Assembly (NCBI GenBank): GCA_011048645.1
Contig: DSDR01000058.1
Span: 1 to 8,142, forward strand
DNA from: Phycisphaerales bacterium
GTDB taxonomy: Bacteria > Planctomycetota > Phycisphaerae > Sedimentisphaerales > Anaerohalosphaeraceae
DNA: 8,142 bases
Direction: 5' to 3'
Position numbers and translations under genes: made by a program. Shown piece after piece: positions 1 through 7,253 of the stretch (positions are counted from its first letter, which is position 1; every line of letters starts with the position of its first letter). The notes under the pieces were generated by a model that saw only the letters and a program-made list of their open reading frames with translations, was not told where the DNA came from and ran no database searches.

Positions 1-3000
1 AAGACCGACGAGCCGAATATTCCGCTGTTGTATCTCTGCTACAAAATCCAGAAAGCCGTTCCCAACGCCCTGTTGGTCTATTCGGAACAATGGCACGGCA
101 ACGAAGTGCGGATGCTCAAGGCCGGTACGATTCCCTATAATTCGCTGATTAAGAATATGGAATCCATTCGCAGCGGGCAAACGCCGGACGCCCCGCTGGG
201 GCTGAACGACAATATGAAGTACCTGGCCGGAATTTATCAGGATTGCGGCGGACAAACGCTTTCGCTGTTCAACAGCCACGACGAGGAATCGCCGGCCAGC
301 AATTATCAAAATATGATCTGGCCGGTGGCGGCGTATTTGGCGCTGAGCAGTTACGGGCCGATGATGTATCATATCAGCCGCCTGCCGGGGCCGGAAGCGG
401 GAACCATGGCCGATCGCTTCGACATCGCCTATACCGAGTGCTGGAAACACTGGGTCAACAACCGGTTTCGGCATCCCTGGCACGAGGAGGCACGCACCCG
501 CCGCCAGATTCTGGACAATTATCCGATTTTGCAGGGATTTGGAAAATATCTTCGGGAGTTGTATCAATTCGTTGATGACCATCCCGCTTTTGTGCGCGGC
601 ATGCCTGCCCCGGTCAACACCGGCAACGGGCGTATCGCGGCCTTTTTGCGCACGTATAAACGGCAGGTTTTTTTGGGCGTCTTTAACTTCCCGAACTCTT
701 ATCAAGAGAGCCAACAGGCCGTCGCGCGGTATTTCGATTTTTTGCTGGATGATTCGATCTTCAAACCGGACGGCATTTATGAAATCATCGAGCGATACAA
801 CAACACCGAAGGCCGTACGCGACGCGGTCGGCGCGAATACTGGTCAGGGCGTGAATTGATGCGATTGGGGTTCGGCGGAATGCTCGAACCGGTCTCGTCG
901 CATGTCTATGAGTTCCTTGACAAGACCCGCGAAAAGACCGCACCCCGACAGCTTTTGCTGGACTCATTCATACGGTATCAACGGTACGGCAGACAAGACC
1001 GGAACCAGCATTCCTATGCGGCACGGTCGTTTTCCGATGCGATTGCGTCAGAGGACGAAGACGGATTCGACCGTTTCAGCGAATTATTTGTGGCCCTGGC
1101 CACATGGATTTATAAAAAAAATCAGATCGGCTATACCGGTCTGGCAGGAGTGCTCGGCGAAATTTCTGAAAACGACTCACGAAAGCGACAAACAGTCATC
1201 AACTATCTGATGCGCATCGCCGTGAATACCCAGGATCGCTATGAGTCGTTTATCTGTCGTTCGGCGGCCGATATTCTCCATGGGATGAATCTGGGGACGA
1301 TTGCGTTGGTTTCGCCGGAATCGCAATACAGCGGCAACGCCGGCGGCGTGGGCATCTATACGACCGACATTGCCGATGTGCTCAGCGAATTGGGATTTCA
1401 TGTGGTGGTCGTCACACCGCTGTATGAATCCAGCCGTGAACGCATCCTCAAAACATACGCTCCGCGGTATGACGGACACAGTTTTTCGATCCAGTTTCCG
1501 GAATTTGACGATATGACGCAGGGCATACGTCGAAATACCATACCGGACGTAGTCAATATCCTGCGAAGCAATCTGCTGCGCGTCAAACACGGCAAACGCT
1601 GCCGCGTCGAAGTGCTGTATCTCGAAAACGCAAAATATCTCGATTTTCCCTACGGCGGGATGACCTGTGAAGACAAGCTTCGCCGGGCACGGGTGCTGTC
1701 GCAGGGCGCGTTGGAGGCGCTGCGGGCATACAATTACTATCCGTCCATAATCCAGACCAACGAGTGGCCGACGTGGCTGCTGCCGGCCTATTTGAAGCGC
1801 TGGCCGGAGTATCACGAAGACCCGCATTTTGCCCGGACGCGCGTCGGCAGTATGATGCATAACCCCCATCCGTCCTACAGTATCGTGATGGACGAGGCCA
1901 ACCCATTCAAACGATATTATTATTGCCTGGTGATTGGGCTGGACGCGGTCGGCCATGCGGATATCTGTCTGGACAGCGACGGCGGCAATCCACGGATTGA
2001 TATGGCATCCATTATGCTCAAGACATCCGATTATATCGGCACGGTCAGCCGGGCTATGAAACGCCGTATGCTGGCCGAACCGGCCGTCTTTCAGCACGCC
2101 CACCTGTTCGCCCAGCTTGAGGCCCAGGGCCGCTTTTTCGGAAGGCGAAACGGCTTTAACATGGCCGCTCGTCAGCGCTTCTGGTTTCGCTCCAAAAAGA
2201 GCATCCTCGAAGTGTATGACAAAGCCGCCCGCAAACGGCTGTTCGCCAAATACAGCCGCGCCAAAAAACTGGCCAAACCGGCCCTGCAAAACGATCCGAA
2301 TATTCGACTCAAACCCGACGATGCGGAGAGCGCCCATGTCATTTTTTCGATGCTGCATCGCATCTGCAAACAGAAAGGCTTCGAGCTGCTTGTCGATTGG
2401 AAGGTTTATGAAAGCCACGGACGTCGATGGGTCACCTACGAGCCGTGGAAAATGATGGGACAGACCGTCCTTGAGTATTTTCTGTCGTGCGATCCGCGGA
2501 TTCAATATGTGATTTGCGGACGCATTGAAGACAGTTTTGACGGACGCCGGTTTGATATGCACTTTCGGCGTATCGCCGCCCAGCCGGAATTTCAGGGGCG
2601 ATTTGCCTATTATCCGGAAGGGTCTTTGTCGCCGTCGCTGTATCGCAATCTGTACGTCGGCAGTCAGTATTTTGTGATGCCTTCCGGCGGCGAGGTCGGC
2701 GAACCGTGCGGCATCAGTCAGCAGGAAGCCCACGCCGGGGGCACCCCCGTCATCGCCCACCATCAGGATGGATTGACTCGCACGGTCTCCGACAGGGATT
2801 TCGGCGATAAAGAAATGCCGCCCAACGGCATCAAGTTCAGCGGTTTTAACGGCGAGGCGCTGCTGGATGCACTGCTGGACGCCGTCGAGATTTTCTATCA
2901 TGGACGTCGCCTTCGCCATGTCGATAAAAACGGTCGGCCGCGTCGGCTGCGTTACAGTGAGTTGTCCTACAATGCCTTCACGACCGATCACCGGTGGATT

Positions 3001-3327
3001 CGGCTTTTGCGAGATTATATCCAGATGTACTGCCTGATCGCCGGGGTGGAGCTGCCCGATCATATCGATGCGGTTCGGCTGGCGGTCGATCTGGGCAACG
3101 CCCCCGACCACGAACTGCCCGATGTTATATTGCAAAACGGCCTGACTGTATCGGAAGCCACAGAGTGCCTTGTCAACGCTCTGGCGTGCAAAGAACCATC
3201 CGTTCAAAAGAAAATATTGGGTATTCTTGAGCGGGTTTATAGAATAACGGGCGTCTCGCCTGCCGGCACGCCGGGTCAAGAAAAAAAACGAGACACACAA
3301 AGGCCGGATAAATCGCACTCTTTTTGA
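1..3327 (+). CDS. GH13 / GT5 fusion protein, alpha-glucan synthase-like (5' end outside window)
   Basis: The frame is open from base 1, so the true start lies upstream; 1108 residues are visible before the TGA. Residues 1 to about 215 look like the end of a GH13 catalytic domain. A YSEQW segment (Glu29) fits the acid/base region III, and FNSHDEE (His93, Asp94) fits region IV, with SHDE as in branching enzymes. A helical stretch follows to about 430. From 431 a full GT5 glycogen/starch synthase fold can be traced: GNAGGVG (445-451, the place of KTGGL), TNEW (586-589, usually HDW), His620-Asn621, an R-x4-K pair (Arg787, Lys792 in KQKG) and EPCG (Glu901). The last ~70 residues are helical, then basic and probably disordered. 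No signal peptide or membrane segment is visible, so a cytoplasmic alpha-glucan enzyme is likely. Family assignment is firm; substrate and linkage are not. It probably belongs to a different transcription unit from the genes downstream. Confidence 0.85.
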   Translation, partial: KTDEPNIPLLYLCYKIQKAVPNALLVYSEQWHGNEVRMLKAGTIPYNSLIKNMESIRSGQTPDAPLGLNDNMKYLAGIYQDCGGQTLSLFNSHDEESPASNYQNMIWPVAAYLALSSYGPMMYHISRLPGPEAGTMADRFDIAYTECWKHWVNNRFRHPWHEEARTRRQILDNYPILQGFGKYLRELYQFVDDHPAFVRGMPAPVNTGNGRIAAFLRTYKRQVFLGVFNFPNSYQESQQAVARYFDFLLDDSIFKPDGIYEIIERYNNTEGRTRRGRREYWSGRELMRLGFGGMLEPVSSHVYEFLDKTREKTAPRQLLLDSFIRYQRYGRQDRNQHSYAARSFSDAIASEDEDGFDRFSELFVALATWIYKKNQIGYTGLAGVLGEISENDSRKRQTVINYLMRIAVNTQDRYESFICRSAADILHGMNLGTIALVSPESQYSGNAGGVGIYTTDIADVLSELGFHVVVVTPLYESSRERILKTYAPRYDGHSFSIQFPEFDDMTQGIRRNTIPDVVNILRSNLLRVKHGKRCRVEVLYLENAKYLDFPYGGMTCEDKLRRARVLSQGALEALRAYNYYPSIIQTNEWPTWLLPAYLKRWPEYHEDPHFARTRVGSMMHNPHPSYSIVMDEANPFKRYYYCLVIGLDAVGHADICLDSDGGNPRIDMASIMLKTSDYIGTVSRAMKRRMLAEPAVFQHAHLFAQLEAQGRFFGRRNGFNMAARQRFWFRSKKSILEVYDKAARKRLFAKYSRAKKLAKPALQNDPNIRLKPDDAESAHVIFSMLHRICKQKGFELLVDWKVYESHGRRWVTYEPWKMMGQTVLEYFLSCDPRIQYVICGRIEDSFDGRRFDMHFRRIAAQPEFQGRFAYYPEGSLSPSLYRNLYVGSQYFVMPSGGEVGEPCGISQQEAHAGGTPVIAHHQDGLTRTVSDRDFGDKEMPPNGIKFSGFNGEALLDALLDAVEIFYHGRRLRHVDKNGRPRRLRYSELSYNAFTTDHRWIRLLRDYIQMYCLIAGVELPDHIDAVRLAVDLGNAPDHELPDVILQNGLTVSEATECLVNALACKEPSVQKKILGILERVYRITGVSPAGTPGQEKKRDTQRPDKSHSF

Positions 3328-3537
3328 ATTGTTCGAGGAATTTCAAGGAACATAACCGCCCTGACAGTACTAATAACACCATAGAAACAAGGATGGCATC
3401 GCAGCGCATTTCATTGATGTGAAGTCAATTTCAAAGGCATAAACAGGACTTTCAATGGGGTGTTTTCAGTAATGGTGTATCGAAAACGTCAACGGCTGGA
3501 AAGTTTTTGCATTTCGCCGGTTGATTCTCATTAAATC

Positions 3538-3547
3538 CGCTTAAGCG
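3538..3547. promoter_or_regulatory. Perfect 10-bp palindrome, possible operator
   Basis: CGCTTAAGCG is a perfect palindrome ending 40 bases before the -35 hexamer. The position suits an activator or repressor site for the downstream operon. A 10-bp palindrome is expected by chance about once per kilobase, so this is only a candidate. Confidence 0.2.
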
Positions 3548-3554
3548 CCGATGT

Positions 3555-3565
3555 TCGAAGTTCGA
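3555..3565. promoter_or_regulatory. Short dyad TCGAA-G-TTCGA, possible operator
   Basis: This is a perfect 5-bp inverted repeat around a single central G, lying 22 bases upstream of the -35 hexamer and only 7 bases from the palindrome at 3538-3547. Two dyads this close together hint at a regulator-binding zone. Neither matches an operator I can name. Confidence 0.2.
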
Positions 3566-3587
3566 TATAAAGTTGCGTATTTTTATT

Positions 3588-3615
3588 TTGACTGTTGCAA
3601 AAAACCGTTTATAAC
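3588..3615 (+). promoter_or_regulatory. Sigma-70-type promoter for the export/exosortase operon
   Basis: TTGACT (3588-3593, 5 of 6 matches to TTGACA) is followed after a 16-base spacer by TATAAC (3610-3615, 5 of 6 matches to TATAAT), in an AT-rich context. Transcription would start near 3622, giving a leader of about 110 bases before the lipoprotein ATG at 3732. It is the best promoter-like sequence I saw in the intergenic region. I found no sigma-54 -24/-12 pair there. Confidence 0.6.
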
Positions 3616-3731
3616 TCTATGGTAAATAGTGTTTTATTCTTAATTTCGGCGAAACGGGTATGGATTGGTATGTTGAAGCAGGACAGACAATGCATACGGA
3701 AGCGAGGTCACCATTTACGGGTACAGGGATT

Positions 3732-5348
3732 ATGAAAAAGACAATCGTTTTTACCGGACTGGCACTTTTCGGACTTTGGTTTTTGGCAGGCTGCTACAAC
3801 GATCCACTGGACCCGACGCAAATCGGTCGGTTTGAGCCGACGCCTGCCATCAATGTCATTCTTGACACGCTGGGTGTGGCCGATGAGCCGACGCCGACGT
3901 ATGAGGGCGCCGAGCCGCCTCGGCCGGAAGACTTGGTGGAATATGAAACCGACTATGTGTTCGGCGCCGGCGATGTCGTTCGCATCAGCATTTACGAGCT
4001 GTATCAGGAAGGTCAGACGTATGTCAACGACTATGTCGTAACGGAAACGGGCCGTATCTCGATTCCCGATGTGGGACTGGTGCGCGCTGCGGGACTGACT
4101 GAGCCGGAACTGGAACAGGAAATTCGCAATATCCTCTCTCCGACCATCCTGAAAAACCCATCCGTTACGGCCACTCTGCTGCAATCCCAATCGCGGGTGT
4201 TCTCGATTGTCGGCCAGGGTGTCGGCCAGTCGGCGCGTTTCACGATTCCGCGCTACACGTTCCGCCTGACCGATGCGATCGCGCTGGCCGGCGGCGTTGC
4301 AGAATTTAATGTCAGTTATATTTATGTCTCCCGCGATGTCAGCGCCGATGAAGTGGAATCGTATCAACCTGTTGAGTCGGCCGGCGAGGCGGCACGTCCG
4401 CAACCGCTCAATGATATGGATATCAAAATGACGCCGGTCGATCCGAAGACGCCGCAGGAGCCTGTCCTTTCGCCCGAAGATGAAATGCTTGAGATCATTG
4501 CTCCCGGCGTGATGTCCACTCAGGGGCTGTTTATCGGTTCATCTGAAATGTCCAAGCGACGCGAACTGGAGATGCTGGCGACTCCTGAAGACATCGGCTT
4601 CGGATCGTCTTCCGAAGAAAAAACCGACGCCGCTGATTCGGATCCGCTGATGCATTGGATGCAAACGCCGGAACAAATAGAATGGGTCTTTGAAGACGGG
4701 CGATGGCGTCCCAAAACCACCGACGAGAGCGACCCGCCGCGAACGGATATAGGCCGCGATGACCTTGAACCGGACAGGGCCGCCCCGTTGCCGAGGCGAC
4801 CGAGGGATTTTGGATTGACGGATGTCGGTCAGGCCGGCAAGGTGACACGTGTTGTCCGGATTCCGGTAGATCGGCTTCTGGCCGGCGACCCGAAATACAA
4901 TATCATTATTCGCCCCGGCGACCGAATTACCGTGCCGGTGGATTTGATCGGTGAATTCTGGGTGATGGGCAATGTCAACGCGCAGGGGGCAATTCCGATT
5001 ACAGGCCGCCCGATCACGCTCAAGCAGGCGATCGCCACCGCCGGCGGACTGGGGCCGCTTGCCTGGCCGAAAAAAGTCGAAGTTGTTCGCCGGATCGGAC
5101 GCAACAGCGCCGGACTGATGCAGGAAGAGACGGTTTTGGTGGATTTGCAGAAAATCGCGCGCGGCCAGCAGCCGGACTTTTTCATTAAACCCAATGACCT
5201 GATCAATGTCGGCACACACGGCACGAGCCGATGGCAGGCGGTTCTGAGAAATGCCTTCCGGGCCACCTATGGATTCGGTTTTATTTATGACCGGAACTTC
5301 GCCGATCGGCATTTTGGCACGACCGTTCCCGAAATGTTCCATTTTTAA
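3732..5348 (+). CDS. Wza-like polysaccharide export lipoprotein with two SLBB domains
   Basis: This 538-residue protein should form the outer-membrane export channel for an exopolysaccharide. The ATG at 3732 is preferred over the in-frame ATG at 3660 because it gives a short lipoprotein signal: MKK, a hydrophobic core and the lipobox LAGC with Cys21. Tyr at +2 gives no inner-membrane retention signal. A poor AGGGA lies only 2 bases from this ATG. The poly-export domain covers about 74-150 and starts DYVFGAGDVVRISIYE. The first SLBB domain begins at about 155 (VFSIVGQG, then DAIALAGG) and resumes near 370-403 with IIIRPGDRITVP. The second covers about 408-495 (GEFWVMGNV, AIATAGGLG, FIKPNDLINV). 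Residues 204-369 are an acidic, Pro-rich insertion. The C-terminal segment 499-517 could be the membrane-crossing helix seen in Wza. It is the first gene of the operon. Confidence 0.88.
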   Translation: MKKTIVFTGLALFGLWFLAGCYNDPLDPTQIGRFEPTPAINVILDTLGVADEPTPTYEGAEPPRPEDLVEYETDYVFGAGDVVRISIYELYQEGQTYVNDYVVTETGRISIPDVGLVRAAGLTEPELEQEIRNILSPTILKNPSVTATLLQSQSRVFSIVGQGVGQSARFTIPRYTFRLTDAIALAGGVAEFNVSYIYVSRDVSADEVESYQPVESAGEAARPQPLNDMDIKMTPVDPKTPQEPVLSPEDEMLEIIAPGVMSTQGLFIGSSEMSKRRELEMLATPEDIGFGSSSEEKTDAADSDPLMHWMQTPEQIEWVFEDGRWRPKTTDESDPPRTDIGRDDLEPDRAAPLPRRPRDFGLTDVGQAGKVTRVVRIPVDRLLAGDPKYNIIIRPGDRITVPVDLIGEFWVMGNVNAQGAIPITGRPITLKQAIATAGGLGPLAWPKKVEVVRRIGRNSAGLMQEETVLVDLQKIARGQQPDFFIKPNDLINVGTHGTSRWQAVLRNAFRATYGFGFIYDRNFADRHFGTTVPEMFHF

Positions 5349-5376
5349 GCCGTCAACCGCGATTTCGATTGCACAT

Positions 5377-6369
5377 ATGATTCAGACGCCGCATTTCGAC
5401 AAGATGCACGAGACCGTACCGCCGTTGCGGCCGCAGGGGTGGAGCGGTTTGGGTGCGCCTTTATATATCAAAATCGCTGTCCTCGGCGGCCTGCTGGTGT
5501 GGTTTTTTCATATCGAAATCGCTAAAACCGTGCAGCGATGGATGTCTGATCCGAGCTGGTCGCACGGTTTTTTGATTCCGCTGTTCAGTTTGTATTTTTT
5601 GCACCAAAATCGACACAAAATTTTTGAAATCAAGGCCAAACCCAGTTGGTTTTTTGGGCTGGGATCGCTGATTTTATTGTTGATTGTGTATTGGCTCAAT
5701 ACGGTTCAGTTCAAGTTTTCCTACGCTGAATCGCTGCTCTTTATCGCCGCAATCGGGGCAACGGTACTGTTTGTCGGCGGGTGGGCGCTGCTGAAGCTGA
5801 CCTGGCTGCCGATTGCCTTCCTGTTTTTTGCCGTTCCCCTGCCCGGTCGATTGTACACCCAGTTGACCTTGCCGCTTCAGGGTCTGGCCGCTCAGGTGTC
5901 GGCGGTTGTCTTAAATGCCATACCGGAGCTGGAAGCGACGCTCAGCGGCGTGGTCATCGACGTTCTCTATCGCGGTGTGCCGCTGGAACCCAGCCTCCAG
6001 GTCGCCGAGGCGTGCAGCGGGATGCGATTGCTGATGGCCTTTGTCGCCCTGGGGGTGGCGATGGCGTACCTGCATCAGCGTCCGCTGTGGCAGCGGTTTA
6101 TTCTGCTGCTCAGTACGGTACCGATTGCGATTTTGTGCAATGTGATCCGCGTTTTGGTCACGGCGCTGATTTATATTTTTTGGGATCCGCAATACGCTCA
6201 GGGCATCTACCATGACCTGCTCGGCATCCTGATGCTGCCGCTGGCGTTTTCCTTTTACGGCGGACTGGCCTGGCTGATGAGCAATCTGTTTGTCGAAGAC
6301 GCCGAGCCGTCTGAAGACGTGATTGTGGTGCGCCGAACCGAAAGTAAAATGTCCGGAGAGCGCGTATGA
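5377..6369 (+). CDS. Exosortase (exosortase/archaeosortase family transpeptidase)
   Basis: Exosortases are polytopic inner-membrane cysteine enzymes that cleave and transfer proteins bearing a C-terminal PEP-CTERM-type sorting signal, usually in organisms making exopolysaccharide. From the ATG at 5377 the protein has 330 residues and about eight hydrophobic segments (near 31-47, 65-76, 91-110, 118-136, 141-155, 214-232, 240-266, 280-304). The expected triad is present: Cys213 in EACSGMRL, Arg258 in NVIR, and His279 in IYHDLLG. The early WSHGFLIP motif (61-68) and PLPGRLYTQL (154-163) also fit the family. The start is uncertain. ATG 5377 lies 28 bases after the upstream stop but lacks a clear Shine-Dalgarno sequence; ATG 5404 is an alternative, and ATG 5251 would overlap the upstream gene by about 100 bases. 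I cannot assign the exosortase subclass. Confidence 0.92.
   Translation: MIQTPHFDKMHETVPPLRPQGWSGLGAPLYIKIAVLGGLLVWFFHIEIAKTVQRWMSDPSWSHGFLIPLFSLYFLHQNRHKIFEIKAKPSWFFGLGSLILLLIVYWLNTVQFKFSYAESLLFIAAIGATVLFVGGWALLKLTWLPIAFLFFAVPLPGRLYTQLTLPLQGLAAQVSAVVLNAIPELEATLSGVVIDVLYRGVPLEPSLQVAEACSGMRLLMAFVALGVAMAYLHQRPLWQRFILLLSTVPIAILCNVIRVLVTALIYIFWDPQYAQGIYHDLLGILMLPLAFSFYGGLAWLMSNLFVEDAEPSEDVIVVRRTESKMSGERV
6353..6368 (+). promoter_or_regulatory. Ribosome binding site and coupled start of the EpsI gene
   Basis: GGAG (6355-6358), inside CCGGAGAG, lies 7 bases before the ATG at 6366. It sits within the end of the exosortase gene, whose TGA (6367-6369) overlaps the ATG as ATGA. This decides the start and points to translational coupling of the two proteins. 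Confidence 0.75.
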
Positions 6370-7145
6370 AAACGACTTTGAAACCTTATTTGCAGCCGGC
6401 GTTTCTGGTGTGTGCCCTGCTGCTGCTGACCGCCGCGACCACCAAATCGCTGGTCATTCAGGCGCTGGGCTGGCAGTTGGCCAAGCAGCCGCTGCCCCTG
6501 CAAAATCCGCTGCATGAAATGGATGAAACGGCGATTGCGCCGTACATCGTCAGACATAAATCCACCATCGACAACCCCGACGTCCTTGCCACACTGGGGA
6601 CCGAAGACTATCTGCAATGGCTTCTTGTCGATCCTGACGCCGAGCCGGGCAGCCCGGTCCAATTCTGCTCGGTTTTCGTTACCTACTACACCGGCGATCC
6701 GGATCGCGTGCCGCACGTCCCGGATGAATGCTACGTCGGCGGGGGCAATGTCCGCAAAGCCGGTTATGTGGATACCGTCCGATTGACGCGAAGCGGACAG
6801 GATCAACCCCGGATACTCAGTTATCAGCATATCCTGTTCGGCGGCAGCGACGATTCGACGCTGGGCGGCACGACGGATTTTTATGTGGCTTATCTGTTCC
6901 ACGCCAATGGTCAATACAGCGGCAGTCGCACCGAGACTCGGCGGATTCTTGGTCAGAATTTTTTAAGCAAGTATTCTTACTTTTCCAAGGTTGAATGGCA
7001 TTTTTACGGTAATACGCCGTTCGGCCGCGTCTATCCCGACCGTGAACAGGCCGTTCAGGCCTCCGAGCGACTGCTCGGCGTGCTGCTGCCGGCGCTTGAA
7101 CGAGACCACTGGCCCGACTGGGACGCGGCCAACGAAAACAAATGA
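6366..7145 (+). CDS. epsI: EpsI-family exosortase-associated protein (DUF3485)
   Basis: A 259-residue protein of the EpsI family, found next to or fused to exosortases in exopolysaccharide loci; its biochemical role is not established. One hydrophobic segment near residues 12-35 should anchor it in the inner membrane, with the rest outside the cytoplasm. The family signature is clear in the middle: FVTYYTGD (104-111) followed by PHVPDECYVGGG (116-127), with the conserved Cys122. The later YVAYLF segment and the C-terminal helical stretch also fit. Its length matches stand-alone EpsI proteins. The start overlaps the exosortase stop by ATGA and has a good Shine-Dalgarno sequence, so the two are probably made in fixed proportion and act together. 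A gap of 105 bases follows before the TPR gene, without an obvious terminator. Confidence 0.85.
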   Translation: MKTTLKPYLQPAFLVCALLLLTAATTKSLVIQALGWQLAKQPLPLQNPLHEMDETAIAPYIVRHKSTIDNPDVLATLGTEDYLQWLLVDPDAEPGSPVQFCSVFVTYYTGDPDRVPHVPDECYVGGGNVRKAGYVDTVRLTRSGQDQPRILSYQHILFGGSDDSTLGGTTDFYVAYLFHANGQYSGSRTETRRILGQNFLSKYSYFSKVEWHFYGNTPFGRVYPDREQAVQASERLLGVLLPALERDHWPDWDAANENK

Positions 7146-7234
7146 ACCTGAATTGAATAAAGCGAACAAGGGAAATGCTCGGACCAGGCGTCGGCGTATC
7201 GGCGACACTGCAAGAATGATGGCCCGACATCGTC

Positions 7235-7253
7235 CCGGAGAGTTTTACGTATG
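7235..7253 (+). promoter_or_regulatory. Ribosome binding site of the TPR gene
   Basis: CCGGAGAG (7235-7242) puts GGAG 10 bases before the ATG at 7251. The same octamer precedes the EpsI start, and both ATGs sit in CGTATG. This supports 7251 as the start of the TPR protein. Confidence 0.55.

Larger units (their letters stand above)
3328..3731. other. Intergenic region and leader, AT-rich
   Basis: About 400 bases separate the GH13/GT5 gene from the lipoprotein start. I see no credible gene here. An in-frame ATG at 3660 would only extend the downstream lipoprotein and spoil its signal peptide. No GC-rich hairpin followed by a T-run is present after 3327. Weak pairings exist, such as TGTTC/GAACA around 3329-3352 and GTTTTC/GAAAAC at 3462-3487, but they have long loops and no proper U-tract. 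The stretch holds the promoter at 3588-3615, two dyads just upstream of it, and an untranslated leader of roughly 110 bases. Confidence 0.7.

Noticed and set aside
3253..3294. Nested inverted repeats (GTCTCG/CGAGAC around CCGGC/GCCGG) at the end of the first gene, as a terminator
   Set aside because: They lie inside the coding region. The inner loop is only two bases, and the hairpin is followed by an A-run, not a T-run, on the + strand. On the minus strand the T-run comes before the inner hairpin. Likely chance in GC-rich coding sequence.
1177..3318. A 713-codon open frame on the minus strand inside the GH13/GT5 gene
   Set aside because: It is in exact antisense register with the sense codons, so its stops would require TTA, CTA or TCA codons in the sense gene, which are rare here; the frame closes at a sense TCA at 1177. 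The translated product resembles no family. The same in-register effect explains the minus-strand frames at 4539-5342 and 5911-6213.
3660..3731. Upstream ATG at 3660 as the start of the Wza-like protein
   Set aside because: It would add 24 polar residues before a textbook lipoprotein signal with lipobox LAGC. Starting at 3732 gives a signal peptide of normal length.
3757..3778. CTGGCAC resembling a sigma-54 -24 element
   Set aside because: It lies within the lipoprotein signal-peptide coding sequence, and the expected TTGC of the -12 element is missing at the right spacing (GGAC is found).
5251..5376. Exosortase start at ATG 5251
   Set aside because: It would overlap the end of the export lipoprotein by about 100 bases, and the added 42 residues have no family character. 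Starts at 5377 or 5404 leave the expected N-terminal length before the first membrane segment.
7175..7219. Small 14-codon frame between the EpsI and TPR genes, with AAGGG just upstream
   Set aside because: Too short to judge, Shine-Dalgarno spacing only two bases, and no recognisable peptide. It could at most be a leader peptide.
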